Assembly (NCBI GenBank): GCA_019055375.1
Contig: JAHQIW010000119.1
Location: 186,001-250,000, forward strand
Length of the DNA stretch: 64,000 nucleotides
Origin: Parelaphostrongylus tenuis
Taxonomy: Eukaryota; Nematoda; Chromadorea; Rhabditida; Metastrongylidae
Reading direction: 5' to 3'
Positions 46,571-58,815 of this stretch are shown here, in pieces. The number at the start of each line of letters is the position of its first letter. Position 1 is the first letter of the stretch. The position numbers and the translations under genes are program-made. A model generated the notes under the pieces. The model saw only the letters and a program-made list of their open reading frames with translations. It was not told the DNA's origin and ran no database searches.

Positions 46571-48627
46571 TCGAAAAAAACCAAGACTTACGTTTTTACA
46601 TGAAGACGAAGCGGCATCCAACTAACGGATGAGTACCTCGCTTCTTTATCTGTGGTCTTCTTACGGGACCTGTCCAGATGTTTATGGAAGTGACAGGCGA
46701 CCTTAAGCAAGGATAGTTCAGAAAAAGGTGGGACAATAGAGAGCTTGGACCCAATTCTATTTGCGAATTTGCCTCATCAGTGAGAGCCATGTCTTCAAAC
46801 GCACTAACCTATGATTTTCTTGGTGCATAGGTTGCTCTATTGTGACCCGCTTGATTTTTGTTAGCTGTGTTCGTATAGTTTGTTGAACTCATGCTGGCGA
46901 TCTAGATTGAACATTCGTTGAATCGTCATTTAGTTTTGCAGCCTTGAAGAATATCATCCATCATGCATGAACTAAAAGGGAGAAATAAGATTTAATCTCC
47001 AAAAATAAGTAAAAATCACACTGGTTCGAAATAGCAAGTTGTTATACTTTGGTTATATGCATCTACTCCCACTTCGGGATTGCCTCGAACAGCGTCATCG
47101 TCATCGCATTTCCTATACGGTTTTCCAGTTTGCTGACCGTGAGAAAAACCTCTTTTGCAGTACTGATCTGATGGACCCCAGGTTTTCTTAACATAACACC
47201 GCATTTTTGAAGCTCAGTGATTCGTGGCTAATGAGATGTGTAATGTTCGATATATGAAAACCTCTGTGATTACAAGGAAAAACAGTATAGCACGCATTTG
47301 AACCACATTTAGACATTTAGTTTCATTTAATAAAAGCTAAAGAATAAGGAAATCTCTTTTGAGAAATCAATTTAAATGGATCATGAAATCGGCTCCATTG
47401 ATCGAACATGTATACCTACTAAGGTACAGCTCTAGAGGCTATCCGACATCTGAAAATGGGCGCTGTGTATCGGAAATTCATCGACTAATTAGGAGTTCGG
47501 CATTTCCACCTGAATACACCCAGCACTTCAACAAATTGAACTGAGCCTTGTCTATTTTCTAGAACATGTGTTTTCCTTAGAACACAGGGAAATGGACACT
47601 AACCTCGGAAAAGTATTCAAATTTTGTTCAAAAATAGAGTAGGATTTGTTAATTGGATCAGTTTTTTACAACCCCGATGGCGTGTACTCGATGTCGCTCA
47701 AAGCAAAAGACACCAAAAAGATGTTCGCTTTTTTGCGTATGTTATCAGCTCAATTAACCACTGCATGGCTTGAGAAATTCAAGTTTTTGAGAAAACCGTT
47801 CCGCATTCGTTGCAGGCAGTGTGCCAAGCCAACAGATTCGTCTTCGCTGATTTCACCCGTCCTTGAAAAGCGATTGGCCATTTTTATCGTCGAAACATTT
47901 CCAGTGAAATTGTGTTATGTCCTAGATGGGTGAGTTCATTACTCTTTTTTCTAGCCTTGTTTTCTTCTGAGGGAATATAGTAGGAAAGGTCTTTACAGTC
48001 GAATGTTCTTTAAGCTCGTTCGAAATAAATACATCCTGAGAGCATATTCTAACTTTTCATGAGGTCTTTTACGAGCACTTATACAATGCAATGCACATGT
48101 TTTGGCCTTGTAACCTCTTCAACTGCACAGTGCCCCTCGCTTGTGCCGATCACTCACGAAGAGAACCTCCATACATAGAGGAATCGTCGACGTAAACGTG
48201 TTATGTGAAAACTCTCTTTAAGCGAGATATTAAAAAACAATCGAATCTGAAGGTATTACGATAAAAATAGCAGCCTTGAGTCTGCAATACCAGGACACTG
48301 TATTGCACTATGTAAGTGCTCGTAGGATCTGATAAAACGCTTAAAATATGCTATCAGGGTGTAAAAACCCTTCCAGGACCACGTGTACCATTCCAAGTAC
48401 GCGCGAATTTTCGTATTTTCTTCGTCAACTATAAAGTTTTAATAGATTTTGAATGGTGATTCGATTGCTGAAGAAATTGCGGTCATGATGATATGCTTGA
48501 CTTTTGAGAACGCTTTTTCGATGAGCTGTAGCAACAACGAGAACATTGCGTTTCTTTCTTTGGATTGCACAGTGCGATTTGCACTCGTCTTTACTTAGTC
48601 TTTTCACAGAACGAAGGCTTTTCACTC

Positions 48628-49925
48628 AAGTTCTAGGAATGACTCGATAGCCTGTGGAATGGCGATGCTAAATTTAAACTTAGTTTCCAAATTGAATAGC
48701 AAATGTAGGCTTCTTATGATTTGCATCACCTGTCGTCCATTTGCTCGTCGATTGAATCGAGCGGAACCAGCAACACTTCCATATTTTCCTATCGCCTGCA
48801 AGAGTAACCCGGTAAGTCCTCGCCGCTCTAGGAATTCGCTGAGCATCATGTCTTTCTTCTATAGTTCTCGTGAAGGAATTGGACCAACGTTGGTGGTCTT
48901 CCTGTAGAGCGCTTGATGCCCCGAAAAATTTAGTCGTTAACGGCTCTCGTCCATAGGCTATCGTTGAAGGTATCATGTGTCCGGCTTACCTTGTTTTCAA
49001 TATCCTGCCGTGTAAAACGGCGTCTATGTTTTTCGATCGTTGACGTACGTAACTTTAGATCCTTTTCTCATTTGCGAGATCATACTCCGAGCACCGACGT
49101 TTCGAGTGCGCGTTCGATAAAGCCAAGTGATTTTCCATCCTGCTTACGTAGCGACCAGGTTTCTGCTTCATATGTTAGGGCAGGAATACTTGCCGAGTCG
49201 AAAAGGTGGGCACGAAGTCGGATGTTCTTCGTCCTCTTCACTACATCTTCGATGCTCTTAAACGTTCCCCAAGTCGCTCGTTTCCTCCTGCTCAACTCTG
49301 GAGCTAGGTCGTTCATCATGTTGATTTCACTACCTAAATAAACGTAACTGGAGCATTCGCAGATTGTCGTTTCGTTGAGCGTGAGTGGAGCATTCGAAAC
49401 CCATCCGTTCCCCATGAACATCGATCTCGTTAGATTTAATTGCAGACCAATTTTTCCACAGGCGTTATCAAATTTGGTCAACATTCGTTCCGCTTGGCTG
49501 ATGTTTGATGTTATGAGAACGATATCGTCAGCGGAGCGAAGATGTTCAAATTAGCGAAAATCAATTTCCCCCCTATTTTCCCATTATAATTTTGGCATGA
49601 CGTCTTGTAGGATGGCAGTGAACAGATTTGGCGAAATGTATGGCGTTGTCGAACCCCTCTTCTCACGTCAGTGGTGATATTATTGTAGAATGGTGATATT
49701 TTGGTCGTGAATTCATGAAGCTCACGAAGGATTATTATGTGCTGAGTAGGACGCCCTGGTTATCCAGAGCCTCTATAACCTCTTCTGTTTCCACTGAATC
49801 AAAGGCTTACTTCAGGTCGATGAAAGTGAGATAGAGTGGTTGTTTGTACTTCCGTGAAACTTCAATAAGCCTAGTAATGGTGTGGACGTAGTGGAGGCTT
49901 CTTATACGCTATAAAAATGGTGAAC
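48628..49925 (-). mobile_element. RTE-clade LINE, 3' half
   Basis: This is a 5'-truncated relative of the LINE at 39-42.5 kb in opposite orientation. It begins at about 49925 within the reverse transcriptase (YLTFIDLK, with a stop following). The open frame 49484-49080 reads MLTKFDNACGKIGLQLNLTR, YVYLGSEINMMNDLAPELSR, LRAHLFDSASIPALTYEAET and LEWS-like positions as WSLRKQDGKS. The C-terminal end (HDAQRIPRAART) reaches about 48680. Upstream of 49484 the catalytic Asp pair region is frameshifted. It lies in intron 6 of receptor unit C. Confidence 0.8.
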
Positions 49926-50600
49926 AGAAACTGCAGTTCGCTTCCAGTGCTTTACGTGCTTTTCTAGCTTTTATGCTTGTCCTTACAATAGGCTTTTAAT
50001 AATCGTCCGATCATTCAAAAAAGTAGATTTTGATAACAAGTTTTCTTTAGTTTGAACTGATTGCTTACTGCGCCGTAATATTGCATTTGACGCTCTGTAA
50101 GAACAGCCCGTTTCTTGAACTTCGCATTGAGTGTAATGGTAATAGTATAGTGAAAATCGTACGTTGGAGAGTTTGTGATCAGAAAAAATGATACGTTATT
50201 AAAGGCCTTTTTTTATAAAATAGGGCGCCCACGTGTACTACAGAATTCTCGCAAATTTTGACTAGCCAATTTTCAGTTGTTTGATGAGTTGCTGCATTAT
50301 TTTGTCACTTTTTCGTTTTCACTCATTCATCTTCGTCACTTTTCATAAGGCTTTCTATATAGGCGACTTTTTAAACTAAGACTATATGAGAGATATTTTG
50401 TCTTACTCAGTTAGCAAGCTGATATCATGAAACCATTTTTTCCTGAAAATGAGAAAATTCGCCTTCTCCTTGAGGTCAAACCGGAAGTGATAAATAAGCA
50501 ATCCCTAATTATCTCAGGACTAATCACCTATTAATCTCGACCTTTCTCGATAATCCTGTTTTCTTATTGAGCCAAAAAGGGTTTTCATATATAACATATT
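49926..50600. other. No gene recognised
   Basis: A-T-rich intronic sequence of receptor unit C between an RTE fragment and a SINE. No open frame or repeat could be assigned. Confidence 0.35.
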
Positions 50601-50604
50601 CAAA

Positions 50605-51130
50605 CCAGTGGTTAGAGGTGCTCTGCGTCGCTCACGAGGTCAATGGTTCGATCTCTCGCTCTTCTCTCACCAAGCCGTATATCGATCCGATTGTGCATTC
50701 GATAACCTCAAACGAAGTTATAAACTTGAAAACGAATGGATGGCTCATCCCTCACGGTTTGACCAACGTTGAGAGCTTTATCCATTATATAACAGTCAAG
50801 GTAAGGTGAAATTAACAATTGAGACGCTTATGTGGATGAAGTACAGCTGTGAAGCTAACGAAGCTATTCCTTCCTTATGAAGTAGGAGAGTCCTTCATCG
50901 CTCACCAAGCCATCCATCCCTCCGGGGTCGGTAAATTGGTACCAAACAGGTCTCAGACTTGTCTGGGAGGATAAGCAGCACTGACTCGGATCAGCGGGAG
51001 GCCACCGCGAGTCATTGTAAAGGCCAGATATCCATTCAATCACATCAAACGAAGTTAAAAATTGAAGTCGAATGCATGGCGCATCCCTTAGAGATTGATC
51101 AACGACGAGAGCTTTATCCTTTATCCTTTA
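50605..51130 (+). mobile_element. Two consecutive tRNA-derived SINEs (family 1)
   Basis: The first copy (about 50613-50815) has a tRNA-like head, GAGGTGCTCTGCGTCGCTCA and B box GGTTCGATCTC, then CCTCAAACGAAGTTATAAAC and a GAGAGCTTTATCC end. The second (about 50890-51125) has a fuller body with TCTGGGAGGATAAGCAGCA and AGCGGGAGGCCACCGCGAG, and ends GAGAGCTTTATCC. Both are in plus orientation, within intron 6 of receptor unit C. Confidence 0.65.
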
Positions 51131-51134
51131 TATA

Positions 51135-51830
51135 ATCGAACAGCTCACTTTACAACGGTTTCGTCTTAATTGGGGCCTGGAAAGATTAGGTTGTCCACAA
51201 CTCAATCACCCATACACCTCTTTACTTCATTAGAAAAGCTCTCCAAAACTAAATCCAGTCGTACCAAGCACAAAGCAGTCTTCAATATACTCCCCGATTT
51301 CATGAGTAGTCTACTGGAATGTCTAATTAAAGACCATTAGGCAGAGATCATGTGACTCGTAATGTATCTCTGGCATCAAATCGCAGTCATATACTGTCTC
51401 ATTCTCGTATGATTGCGAGGTGTTCGTCCTTTTTGTCCATGTTTGAATTAGTGGTGCTTACCCAAAACGCTTCCGAAATTTACGCACTGACGTTCATGCT
51501 CCTGTGGGAAGACGGCAAATTCTACTTCAAAATCTACTCCGTTTTGTGTCTGTATTCTATGAGAGCCTAGTAAAGAACTTGTTCTAGTAATATCATCGTC
51601 GCTAAGGTGTTTTTTGATGCAGAAGCAAAGTGGCCAACCAGTTTCGTATGTGTAATTATTGTAGTACGCTTTACAAGCGACCAGGTAACTATACTCGTAC
51701 TCGTACAATCATCTTCTCTTCCGTTAGAAAATAATGTTCATTGTTGAGTTGTACAGACGGCCGTATATGCGATTGTGAACTATTTGACCAGTCAGAGAAT
51801 TCGGTGGTATCTCCATAACCATTACCAACT
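51135..51830 (-). mobile_element. Penelope-like element 3' remnant
   Basis: The minus-strand frame 51708-51448 carries the end of the GIY-YIG region: YETGWPLCFCIKKHL, then TSSLLGSHRIQTQNGVDFEV and EFAVFPQEHER, a C-terminal block shared with the other copies. Its non-coding end, with TAATCTTTCCAGGCCCCAAT, follows down to about 51135. It lies head to head with the plus-strand remnant that starts near 51900. Confidence 0.6.
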
Positions 51831-51899
51831 TCTCTTAACTTGCCCTTTTCAAACAACGTTTTATAGCTAAATATTTCGCTGTCTTATCTTAATCTTTAG

Positions 51900-53230
51900 A
51901 TGGTATGGGAAGTAGTTTACCCAAATAAGAAGGTTGGCAATAGTATAGCGAGTGGCACCCAATTTAGTTATTGACTTTATGCCCAAAGTTGAAACCGCAA
52001 TGATTGATCTCCGACAATTACTCTACTGTAGGCAAATAATTGATTGTTTGGTTATATGTTCCATTCAAGAGGAAATGGGCATATGTTTTAGATTGCTTAA
52101 TGAACAGTCAGAATACATAAAATTCATCTGTGAGATACTGAAAGATATATGGCTTTTTTTTTTGAAAGTGATATTGAATCTATCCGATAACGGCTACATT
52201 TCAAAGTAATACCGAAAGCCAAGAAGCAAAAATAACCTGGTTCCTTACCTCTCCTCTCACCCCTCACCTACAGAAATAGCAGTTGCGCATAACTTGTTTA
52301 GAACAGCCGCCGATGTGTGTACTGGAAGAATGCATGACCCTGAAATTGACTAGGAAAATAGCCATTTCTAGTTGCGTCATATTTTTAGCTCCTCGATGTA
52401 GATTAAAGGAAATGACGCACCCTTGAACCATAGTTACACACCAAAGCACGTTTCCGTTAATTGCTAGCTACAGAACGTTGTCAGACTTAGAAAATATATA
52501 GAGCCAAAAAAATTACGTTTCAAAAGTGCACGATTAGAAGAATCGATAACGAATACTGAGATACCATCAAATAATCTATGGCCAACTAGTTCGCAACCGC
52601 CTAGACGATCGTCTATGTACAACGCAGGAATACAAAATATGTCCTAACGGTAAAGACAGTGCTTGCATGGGCACAGGTATGATTCACTTAATCTTTGAGA
52701 TGTACGACAAAAAATGTATTAGTGAAACGGTCGCCCATTTCATGTTCGGATAAGATAACAATTATGCGGCAAAGATAACTGTATAACAACTACCCCGCTA
52801 AGTTCTCATAGAACACGGTTGCATTACCGCGATAGTTTTGAAATCGAAGTTACCACTAAAGCACAGGAATTTGAAACATCAGTGCGCATGATTTCAGAAG
52901 CGCATTGGGTAAATACCACTAATGCAAGGACCGTAGAAGAGGTGCCTCGTAATCACGCGGAATCTGGGATAGTATATAAAACATTTGTTCTGATGAAGGT
53001 ATATTACGAGCTCTTCTGACTTCTTTAGAGTGGTTCCTAATAGAACATCTCAGTTGAAGACTCATAAAAAGCGTTACGCATGACGAAGATTCCTTTGTGA
53101 CTGATGAGGTTGAAATCCAATTTTGATTGATGATTTTTTCTAACGGGGTGATAAAAGTATTCGACTAACTGAGTTGTGGGCAGCATGGTTTTTGCAGGTT
53201 CCAAAGAAGGCTAAATCTCCTAAGTACCAT
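51900..53230 (+). mobile_element. Penelope-like element remnant (RT + GIY-YIG end)
   Basis: The frame 51952-52209 keeps VETAMIDLRQLLYCRQIIDC then LVICSIQEEMGICFRLLNEQ; the catalytic box is degraded to IIDCLVI. About 52590-52680 has the Cys pair region, and 52819-53019 has FEIEVTTKAQEFETSVRMIS, matching the C-terminus at 43414-43500. The non-coding end is at 53100-53210 (GGTTCCAAAGAAGGCTAAAT). Stops and frameshifts occur throughout. Confidence 0.65.
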
Positions 53231-53249
53231 CCGTCTGTATACATAAAAA

Positions 53250-53545
53250 AGGATAAAGCTCTTGGCGTTGATCAATCCCTGAGGGATGCGCCATGCATTC
53301 GTCTCCAATTTCTAACTTTGTTAGAGGTGATTGAGTGCATATCTGGCCTTTACAATGACTCGCGGTGGCCTCCCGCTGAACGAGTCAGTGCTGCTTATCC
53401 CCCCAGACAGTCTGAAACCAGTCTGGTACCAATTTACCGACCCCGGAGGGATGAATGGGTTGGTGAACCATGAGCGTGAGATCAAACCATTGACCTCGTG
53501 TGCGACGCATTGCACCTCTGACCACTACGCCACATACGCTCTTGT
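53250..53545 (-). mobile_element. tRNA-derived SINE (family 1), complete-looking
   Basis: On the minus strand it starts with a tRNA-like head (ATGTGGCGTAGTGGTCAGAG as A box, GGTCAATGGTTTGATCTCAC as B box). It continues through the family body (TCTGGGGGGATAAGCAGCAC; AGCGGGAGGCCACCGCGAGT; ACGAATGCATGGCGCATCCC) and ends with AAGAGCTTTATCC. It inserted between a Penelope remnant and exon 7 of receptor unit C. Confidence 0.7.
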
Positions 53546-54057
53546 ACACATAATACTATAGAAACCTTCCCTTTGACTAAAGAAAAAAGCTGGGATTTCT
53601 CGGAATGCATTTTTGCACCACATCGGTAAGTTTTCCTGAATAATTCGGCTAAGTGCGGGAGGTAAACTTTGTACAGAGTCGCTAATTTGCAGTTTCATCA
53701 TTGCTCTCCTTCACTTTCACCTCTATCAAAACGGTGTCAAGGTAGCAGCTGCAAAACAGACAAAGGTAAGTAGTCGTGTTGCTTTTTTAGAGAACTAGGA
53801 CCAACAAGTCCGCACATTAACGCTGTATTATTCGTCTATTCAAAATAGATTGTTTACAGGTGGTTGCCATGGCCTCTTATCAACGAGCGAATAAATAATC
53901 ATGTTCCACTTAATGTGTTACATTGCAAACGTAAATTAATATAATCAAGAACCCATTATTCCAACAATGCACCCTTCGAACGATATTTTCATACATTTTC
54001 ATTTGCTTCGAAAGCAGTTCAGTGCTGGTCTTTCGCTGAAAACTCCAATCGCGGAAA

Positions 54058-54396
54058 TTGCTAAAAGAAAATACGCACTGCACTACGTTCATTACACTAC
54101 GTTCATTAGAGTTTGGCTTTGATAGGAACTACCGTAATAATAATATCAAGAAATATCAGCATCCTGGCTATTGCCATCATACTACCATTGAAGATTTGAA
54201 TGATCGGGGTTCAATTAACTTGGACATCAATAAACGGCTTATTCTGTTCTTGCAAACTTTTTCTGACGAGCTAACACAAGCTCGTCAGCACTGGCTTTGT
54301 TTTTCACTTTCAGCGTATCGTAACTTTGCCGCATTCGTCAAACACTTGCTTACCTACTCTCAAAACCGGCTATCTATCAACCTCGGCATGGGTTGA
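54058..54396 (+). CDS. Unrecognised 112-codon open frame
   Basis: The first 60 bases overlap the duplicated 3' flank of the receptor units, so any true coding part probably lies after about 54120. It contains NKRLILFLQTFSDELTQARQ and HWLCFSLSAYRNFAAFVKHL, protein-like and mostly helical. A 10-base inverted repeat falls inside (54263-54288). No donor or partner exon is clear and I recognise no family. Confidence 0.2.
   Translation: MLKENTHCTTFITLRSLEFGFDRNYRNNNIKKYQHPGYCHHTTIEDLNDRGSINLDINKRLILFLQTFSDELTQARQHWLCFSLSAYRNFAAFVKHLLTYSQNRLSINLGMG
54263..54288. repeat. Perfect 10-base inverted repeat
   Basis: CTGACGAGCT and AGCTCGTCAG are separated by AACACA. It lies within an unassigned open frame. 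The arm begins with the hammerhead core word CTGACGAG, but no GAAA box follows, so no ribozyme is called. Confidence 0.5.
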
Positions 54397-54959
54397 ATAA
54401 AACAGTGTTTTCTTGACAATCAATTCCAAGATTCTTAATATCAGCATTTGCTAAACAGATTGATTGCTAGTATTCAAAACCTCGGAACTGCTGTTCAAAA
54501 AGAACACTAAATTATTCGCGTATTTTTTTGCAATTTATGCTAATTATAATTATATATAAACATTTGCTGCGTACCATGAGACATTAAATCAAAGCTCACG
54601 CAGATTAGAGCTCCATAAGATACAGGTAGATCCAAATGATCGACGATGGCCTCTCAAACACATTTTGCGGCTCAGTAGTCAAACACTAGCGTTTTGGGTT
54701 TCATGCGTATACACCCATATGCTCCAATGGTCTTTTTTGACTTTGAATTTGAAATCGGGACTGCGCCTTAAGAACAACCACGTCAGCGTTTTCGTGCTCT
54801 TGTGCAGGCTACTTGAGAGTGATACACGGGTATATTATAGGTCTTTCTCACTTTTTTGCCATAACAATTTACTTGAGTGACCGTTGTTTGAGTGAGCACA
54901 ATTAGTTATCGAATATATTAGTTCGTTGTAGCGAATCGGCATTGAGCTATCCACCATCA

Positions 54960-56060
54960 TCTAGGTTGGAGCAAATGTAAACTATATAGCTGAAGGGATG
55001 TGTTGTTATTCCCACTGACATGGGTTCTAGGCCTTACCCTGGCCGAGGTGTTAAGGTTCATACCGGTTCGTCTATCGTTTGCCATTTGCCGTCTCGTAGA
55101 CCTTCGCGAAGCATGAGCGGCACCAGGAAAATATCCATTCTCCTTAACGCGTCCAAAAGCGGTCCAGTGGGTCACCTCACTGTTAAAATTCGCTAAGCAT
55201 CAATCTTTTCCTGAACATTTCATGTGAATATCGGATAAATGGATTAGTAGTCTTCCTGTAGGAGGTTTAACATCATAATGAATCGGCTCGGTAACGGTTC
55301 TCATCTGTCGGTCGCCGCTTAAACACATTACGAGTTTTGTCCGCTTTATATTCGATAGCCTGCCTTGCAAAACGACAATCTTTATTATTCGGTCGTATTG
55401 CTTTAGAATATATTAGAACTAGAGTTCTGAAACTCACCTGGAGATACGGAACATCCCTAGCATCGATCTTTTGATTGAGCATCCAATATCGTAAAGTGCT
55501 TATGCATTCGACTTACATCTTTTGATGCATAGTATAGGTAGGAAGAATTGTTCAGTCGAAAAGGTGGGTACAAGCTCAAGTGCTCTTTGTCTTCTTCAGT
55601 ACATCCTCGATGTTTCTAAACACTCCCAAACAGCTTGCTTCCCTGTACTAAGCTTTCAGTAATTTCTTTCATCTTATTGATCTTTCAGCTTACAAAGATT
55701 AATAGGAGCATGTGGATATTCATTCCGTTGAGCGTGACTGGTACATATAAGATCAAACCGCTTTTTACGCACACCGCTATAGTGAACTTTAGTTGGCGAC
55801 TAACCCTTACAAAAGTATTTGCGAAATCGGTCATCGCATGACGTTTTTGAGGGTCACACTCCCTATTGATACGTTATAAAATGGTAGTATTTTCTTTGTG
55901 ATATATCTACATAATTCAGATAGATTTATTGCATAGTGAATAGGAACATAGGTGCGCTCTCAATGATAAAGCCTTCATGCCTGTCTTTGTTTCAACTGAA
56001 TTAAAAGCCTTCTTCAAATCGACAAAAAGTGAGGTCTGCTAAAATCTGAACGCGAAACTG
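54960..56060 (-). mobile_element. RTE-clade LINE 3' half, strongly decayed
   Basis: The minus-strand text matches the C-terminal part of the RTE elements here. CTCCTCGCC-like ends are lost, but RTE-type DENRYRADSL (for the family's DNRWTRAV region) lies near 55273-55330, and the stretch around 55560-55640 corresponds to AHLFDS...KKTK...GTF of the copy at 49.2 kb. TTCAAATCGACAAAAAGTGA near 56013 corresponds to the TFIDLKKAF block. Frameshifts are frequent. It lies between receptor units C and D. Confidence 0.6.
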
Positions 56061-56259
56061 GGTACTCACGGGTATCTTGTCGTCTGTCCCAGAAAGACGC
56101 GAAGCTGTGCAGCTCATTGCTGCCTCTTTGTACGAAGCTTCATTGCAAGCTTTTCACCAGCTCTCAAAAAAACGTGTGCTAAACTGGAGCTGCAGAAACA
56201 ATGAGTCCATTCCCTAAGTCCACATACGGCTTTAGGAGACACATGAGCAATTTTACTTA

Positions 56260-56965
56260 GTGTTTAGTTTTGCCATCCAAGGCATCACGCGTCCTCACGA
56301 CAAACCGGTCATAGATCCTTCTTTGGAAATGATTCGCAACTTCTTTATATGGGGCAAAAATTTGGATTGTGCACAAAGAAATAGCGCATATGTGAAAGAA
56401 GCATTCGATATAACCATTCTCTACAAAGCCTGCTTGATGACTCTGTGTGGTAAGCCTTTTTTGAGCTATTCGTGAGACATGGTGATGAAACATATATATA
56501 GTTTGTCGATACAAAGTCTTGTGGACATCTTGAAAGAATATTTGAGTGTGATAGGAATTTGATGGAACAAATTTCCTTGTCCTCTTCTCTATACTGACAT
56601 ATCTCAACAAAGTCTTTAAGCCCTTTTTTGAAACGTGCAGTATATGATAATCAAAAACACATATTATTTGCATTATCTTTTTGCATGCAAGTTTTCATAC
56701 TGTATAAGCTTCTCGATGTGAGTCGTTCTCAATTGTCGTATATTGTTCAACAAGGCTCCAACCTTTCCATTTCGCCGTTGATAAGGAGCGTCGTCGCTCC
56801 CGTCTTTGCGCGGCAATAGGGCAAATGAAGCACGTGATCTTCGCGCAGTGCAAAAGTTCAAAAACTACATCTAAAGTTATAGAGGTGTTTAGCTGACTGG
56901 ATTATGCTTACCCTAATATTCCGGGCTGTGAAAGAGACAAAACTGCCAAAATGTCAGTTGTTTTA
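56260..56965 (+). mobile_element. Penelope-like fragments: RT motif A and terminal hairpin
   Basis: The frame 56260-56475 has NSAYVKEAFDITILYKACL, matching the motif A region (NAYVMESFNVTVLYTNV) of the element at 38.8 kb. At 56880-56965 a separate piece, GTGTTTAGCTGACTGG then GGGCTGTGAAAGAGACAAAA and CTGCCAAAATGTCAGTTG, matches the non-coding end of Penelope elements. The catalytic and nuclease domains between them are deleted or unrecognisable. Confidence 0.45.
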
Positions 56966-57940
56966 AAAAGTAGTGCTATGAAATTTCGTGAATGGCATAA
57001 CAAGAAGATAAGGAATCATTACAGCTGGCTCAAAAGTAGCTATATCAGCTTCTTTGATCGCTGATGTCGCTCTTTGTCAGATAAATGTTTCTAGTTATTG
57101 TCCAGAAATGGTCTCATATCATGAATATGCTAGCGGAACGCTAAAGAGATTTCAAGCAACTCAATAACTACAACTTGAGGATCACCAGCGCAATACTTCT
57201 GCTTCGTTGCTGTTTAAGACATTTTTATTTCAAGCTTTTTATTATTACTGTAGCCAACCAAACCTGGATGACTATCTTTTCATGAATAAAGATCATCTCT
57301 TACTGGTAAAGGCTATAAAGAAGGCCATTGGTATCCTCTAGAGCTCGTAAGGGTTGGAATTGGCAAGATGACGATTGCAATAATGGTGAGATATCACCGA
57401 TTTTACGAATCTAATCAAGTCTGAATCCTCGATGACATGGGGCTGTTCAGCTTCATTGACTTAAGTCTGACTGAAATGAATCTAGTGCAGCAATTGCACC
57501 AGCCTATTTTAGATTAGGCATGGAGAGTTTGGAGAGTGTGGAGAAATAGCGAAATAACAAAAAATCAAATTGTAAAACAGACTTACTTGAGCGCGACAGT
57601 GATGAGTACCTGTACTGTTTACTGGAATACAATGGATGGAATGACATTGTCCAGAGCGTACACTGCAATTCAAGATCTTGATGAATCGCATCAAGACTTT
57701 CTGTCGCGAACGGTCTCACTGCTGAATCAACTAAGTCCTACATCAAATTTAGTGTCATTTGGCCACGTATAGTACAGTATATCCCTTTCCGTGTCCAACA
57801 TAATGCCTGTTCTATGTCAATTAACAGAGGAATACCGAGAAAAATGAAGAAAGGTAATCCGTGAAATATCAGAAGAAACTATCTAACAGTTGCTTGATCT
57901 CCTTCGATTAAAGACTTGGATGTTTTCAACTGAAATTTTT
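56966..57940. other. No gene recognised
   Basis: The only longer frames are 57536-57772 (+, 78 codons) and its antisense; neither carries a motif I know. Both strands of the same stretch are open, typical of one true or ancient frame plus its shadow. Confidence 0.3.
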
Positions 57941-58456
57941 AGAAAAAGCTTCGCGACACCAGCGATTAGTGTGGACAGTAGTTTTGTCAGTCCCCTATAA
58001 CAGATTAATGCAGGCTTCTCAGGTTCGATTTGAACTGTCATTTTATAACGCGGATAAGTGATCTCAGTAGTACCGACTTTGCTTCTTATGTGTTATGTCA
58101 AAAAAATATTATGGTGCACTTTTACGTGGAATGAACAACAATTAATACAAATGATGTAAACTGACACTTTGACTTACAAGAAACATGAATATGTGCAAGG
58201 GATTGTCATAATGTCCCCCACTTTTCATTACTGGCTAGACGACCAAAAAATTTTACTATAAAGGAGTCTGGGACACCGACACAAATTGGATCCTATACCT
58301 ATAGACGGAGAAAACTCTTCTGATTGTCCTATTTTTATTGTAGAACACAAAAACAAGCCATTTCTTCATATCACCTCACCGTGTTCATTTTGTAGAACTG
58401 GAGGTTGTTACAGGGATTGATAGAAGTAAACGCTGATTAAAATAGAGAATGATTCA

Positions 58457-58462
58457 AATGAC

Positions 58463-58494
<32 letters not shown>
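58457..58494. repeat. AT dinucleotide microsatellite
   Basis: Alternating AT for about 35 bases, interrupted once by AC, just before a SINE head. Confidence 0.8.
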
Positions 58495-58511
58495 TCTCAT
58501 TTATTTATTTA

Positions 58512-58815
58512 GCAGCGTATGTGGCGCAGTAGTTAAAGTGCTCTGCGTCGCACACAGAGTCGATTGTTCGATCTCTCCTTCATGGCTCACCATCCCATCC
58601 ATCTCTCCGCAATTGGTAAAATGGCACTGGACTGGTCGCAGACTTGTCTGGGAGAATGAGCAGCACTGACTCGATACAGTGGGAGGCCACCGAAGTCACT
58701 GTATAAGTCAGATATGCATTGAATCACCTCAAACGAAGCTGAAACCTGAAGATGAATGCATGGCTCATTCCTCAGGGACTGATAAACGTCGAAAGCTTTA
58801 TCCTGTTTACTTATT
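58512..58815 (+). mobile_element. tRNA-derived SINE (family 1), reference copy
   Basis: The head is clearly tRNA-like: TATGTGGCGCAGTAGTTAAA holds the A box and TGTTCGATCTC the B box. The body has ACTTGTCTGGGAGAATGAGC, CAGTGGGAGGCCACCGAAG, CACCTCAAACGAAGCTGAAA, GAATGCATGGCTCATTCCTC and a GAAAGCTTTATCC end. RNA polymerase III transcription from the internal boxes is expected for such elements. Copies at 26.7, 50.6, 50.9 and 53.3 kb. Confidence 0.75.

Larger units (their letters stand above)
35950..53898 (+). pseudogene. srx-type receptor pseudogene, unit C, inflated by transposons
   Basis: Recognised exons: E1 35950-36021 (24 codons, intact, ending STIMAV before GTGAGTC; TTCTTAG directly precedes the ATG), E2 44649-44808, E3 ~47030-47211, E5 ~47670-47740, E6 47816-47929, E7 53693-53765 and E8 53860-53898 (TAA). 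E2 keeps its acceptor TTTCAG and the VFGLVSN start, but is one base short and shifts before TM2. E3 is frameshifted in TM3, and its 3' end has lost the TGGAGTGAG donor. E4 is missing. The E5 donor is lost. E6 carries TGA. E7 and E8 are open and in phase, with a good GTAAGT donor between them. Intron 1 contains the Penelope/LINE nest and intron 6 an RTE fragment, SINEs and two Penelope remnants. Intron 3 still aligns with that of unit B. Confidence 0.75.

Noticed and set aside
48964..49341. A 125-codon plus-strand frame as a gene
   Set aside because: It is the antisense shadow of the RTE reverse transcriptase frame on the minus strand (49080-49484).
53101..53118. CTGATGAGGTTGAAATCC looks like a hammerhead core (CUGAUGA ... 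GAAA)
   Set aside because: Only four bases separate the boxes, with no stem II possible and no stem I or III. The homologous Penelope ends read CTTAATGCGATTGAAATC here, so it is a chance mutation.
54263..54288. Hammerhead ribozyme at CTGACGAG
   Set aside because: The word is part of a 10-base inverted repeat; there is no GAAA box, stem II or cleavage site.
56257..56673. A 138-codon minus-strand frame as a gene
   Set aside because: The plus strand of the same stretch matches the Penelope motif A region; the minus frame has no motif and is taken as a shadow.
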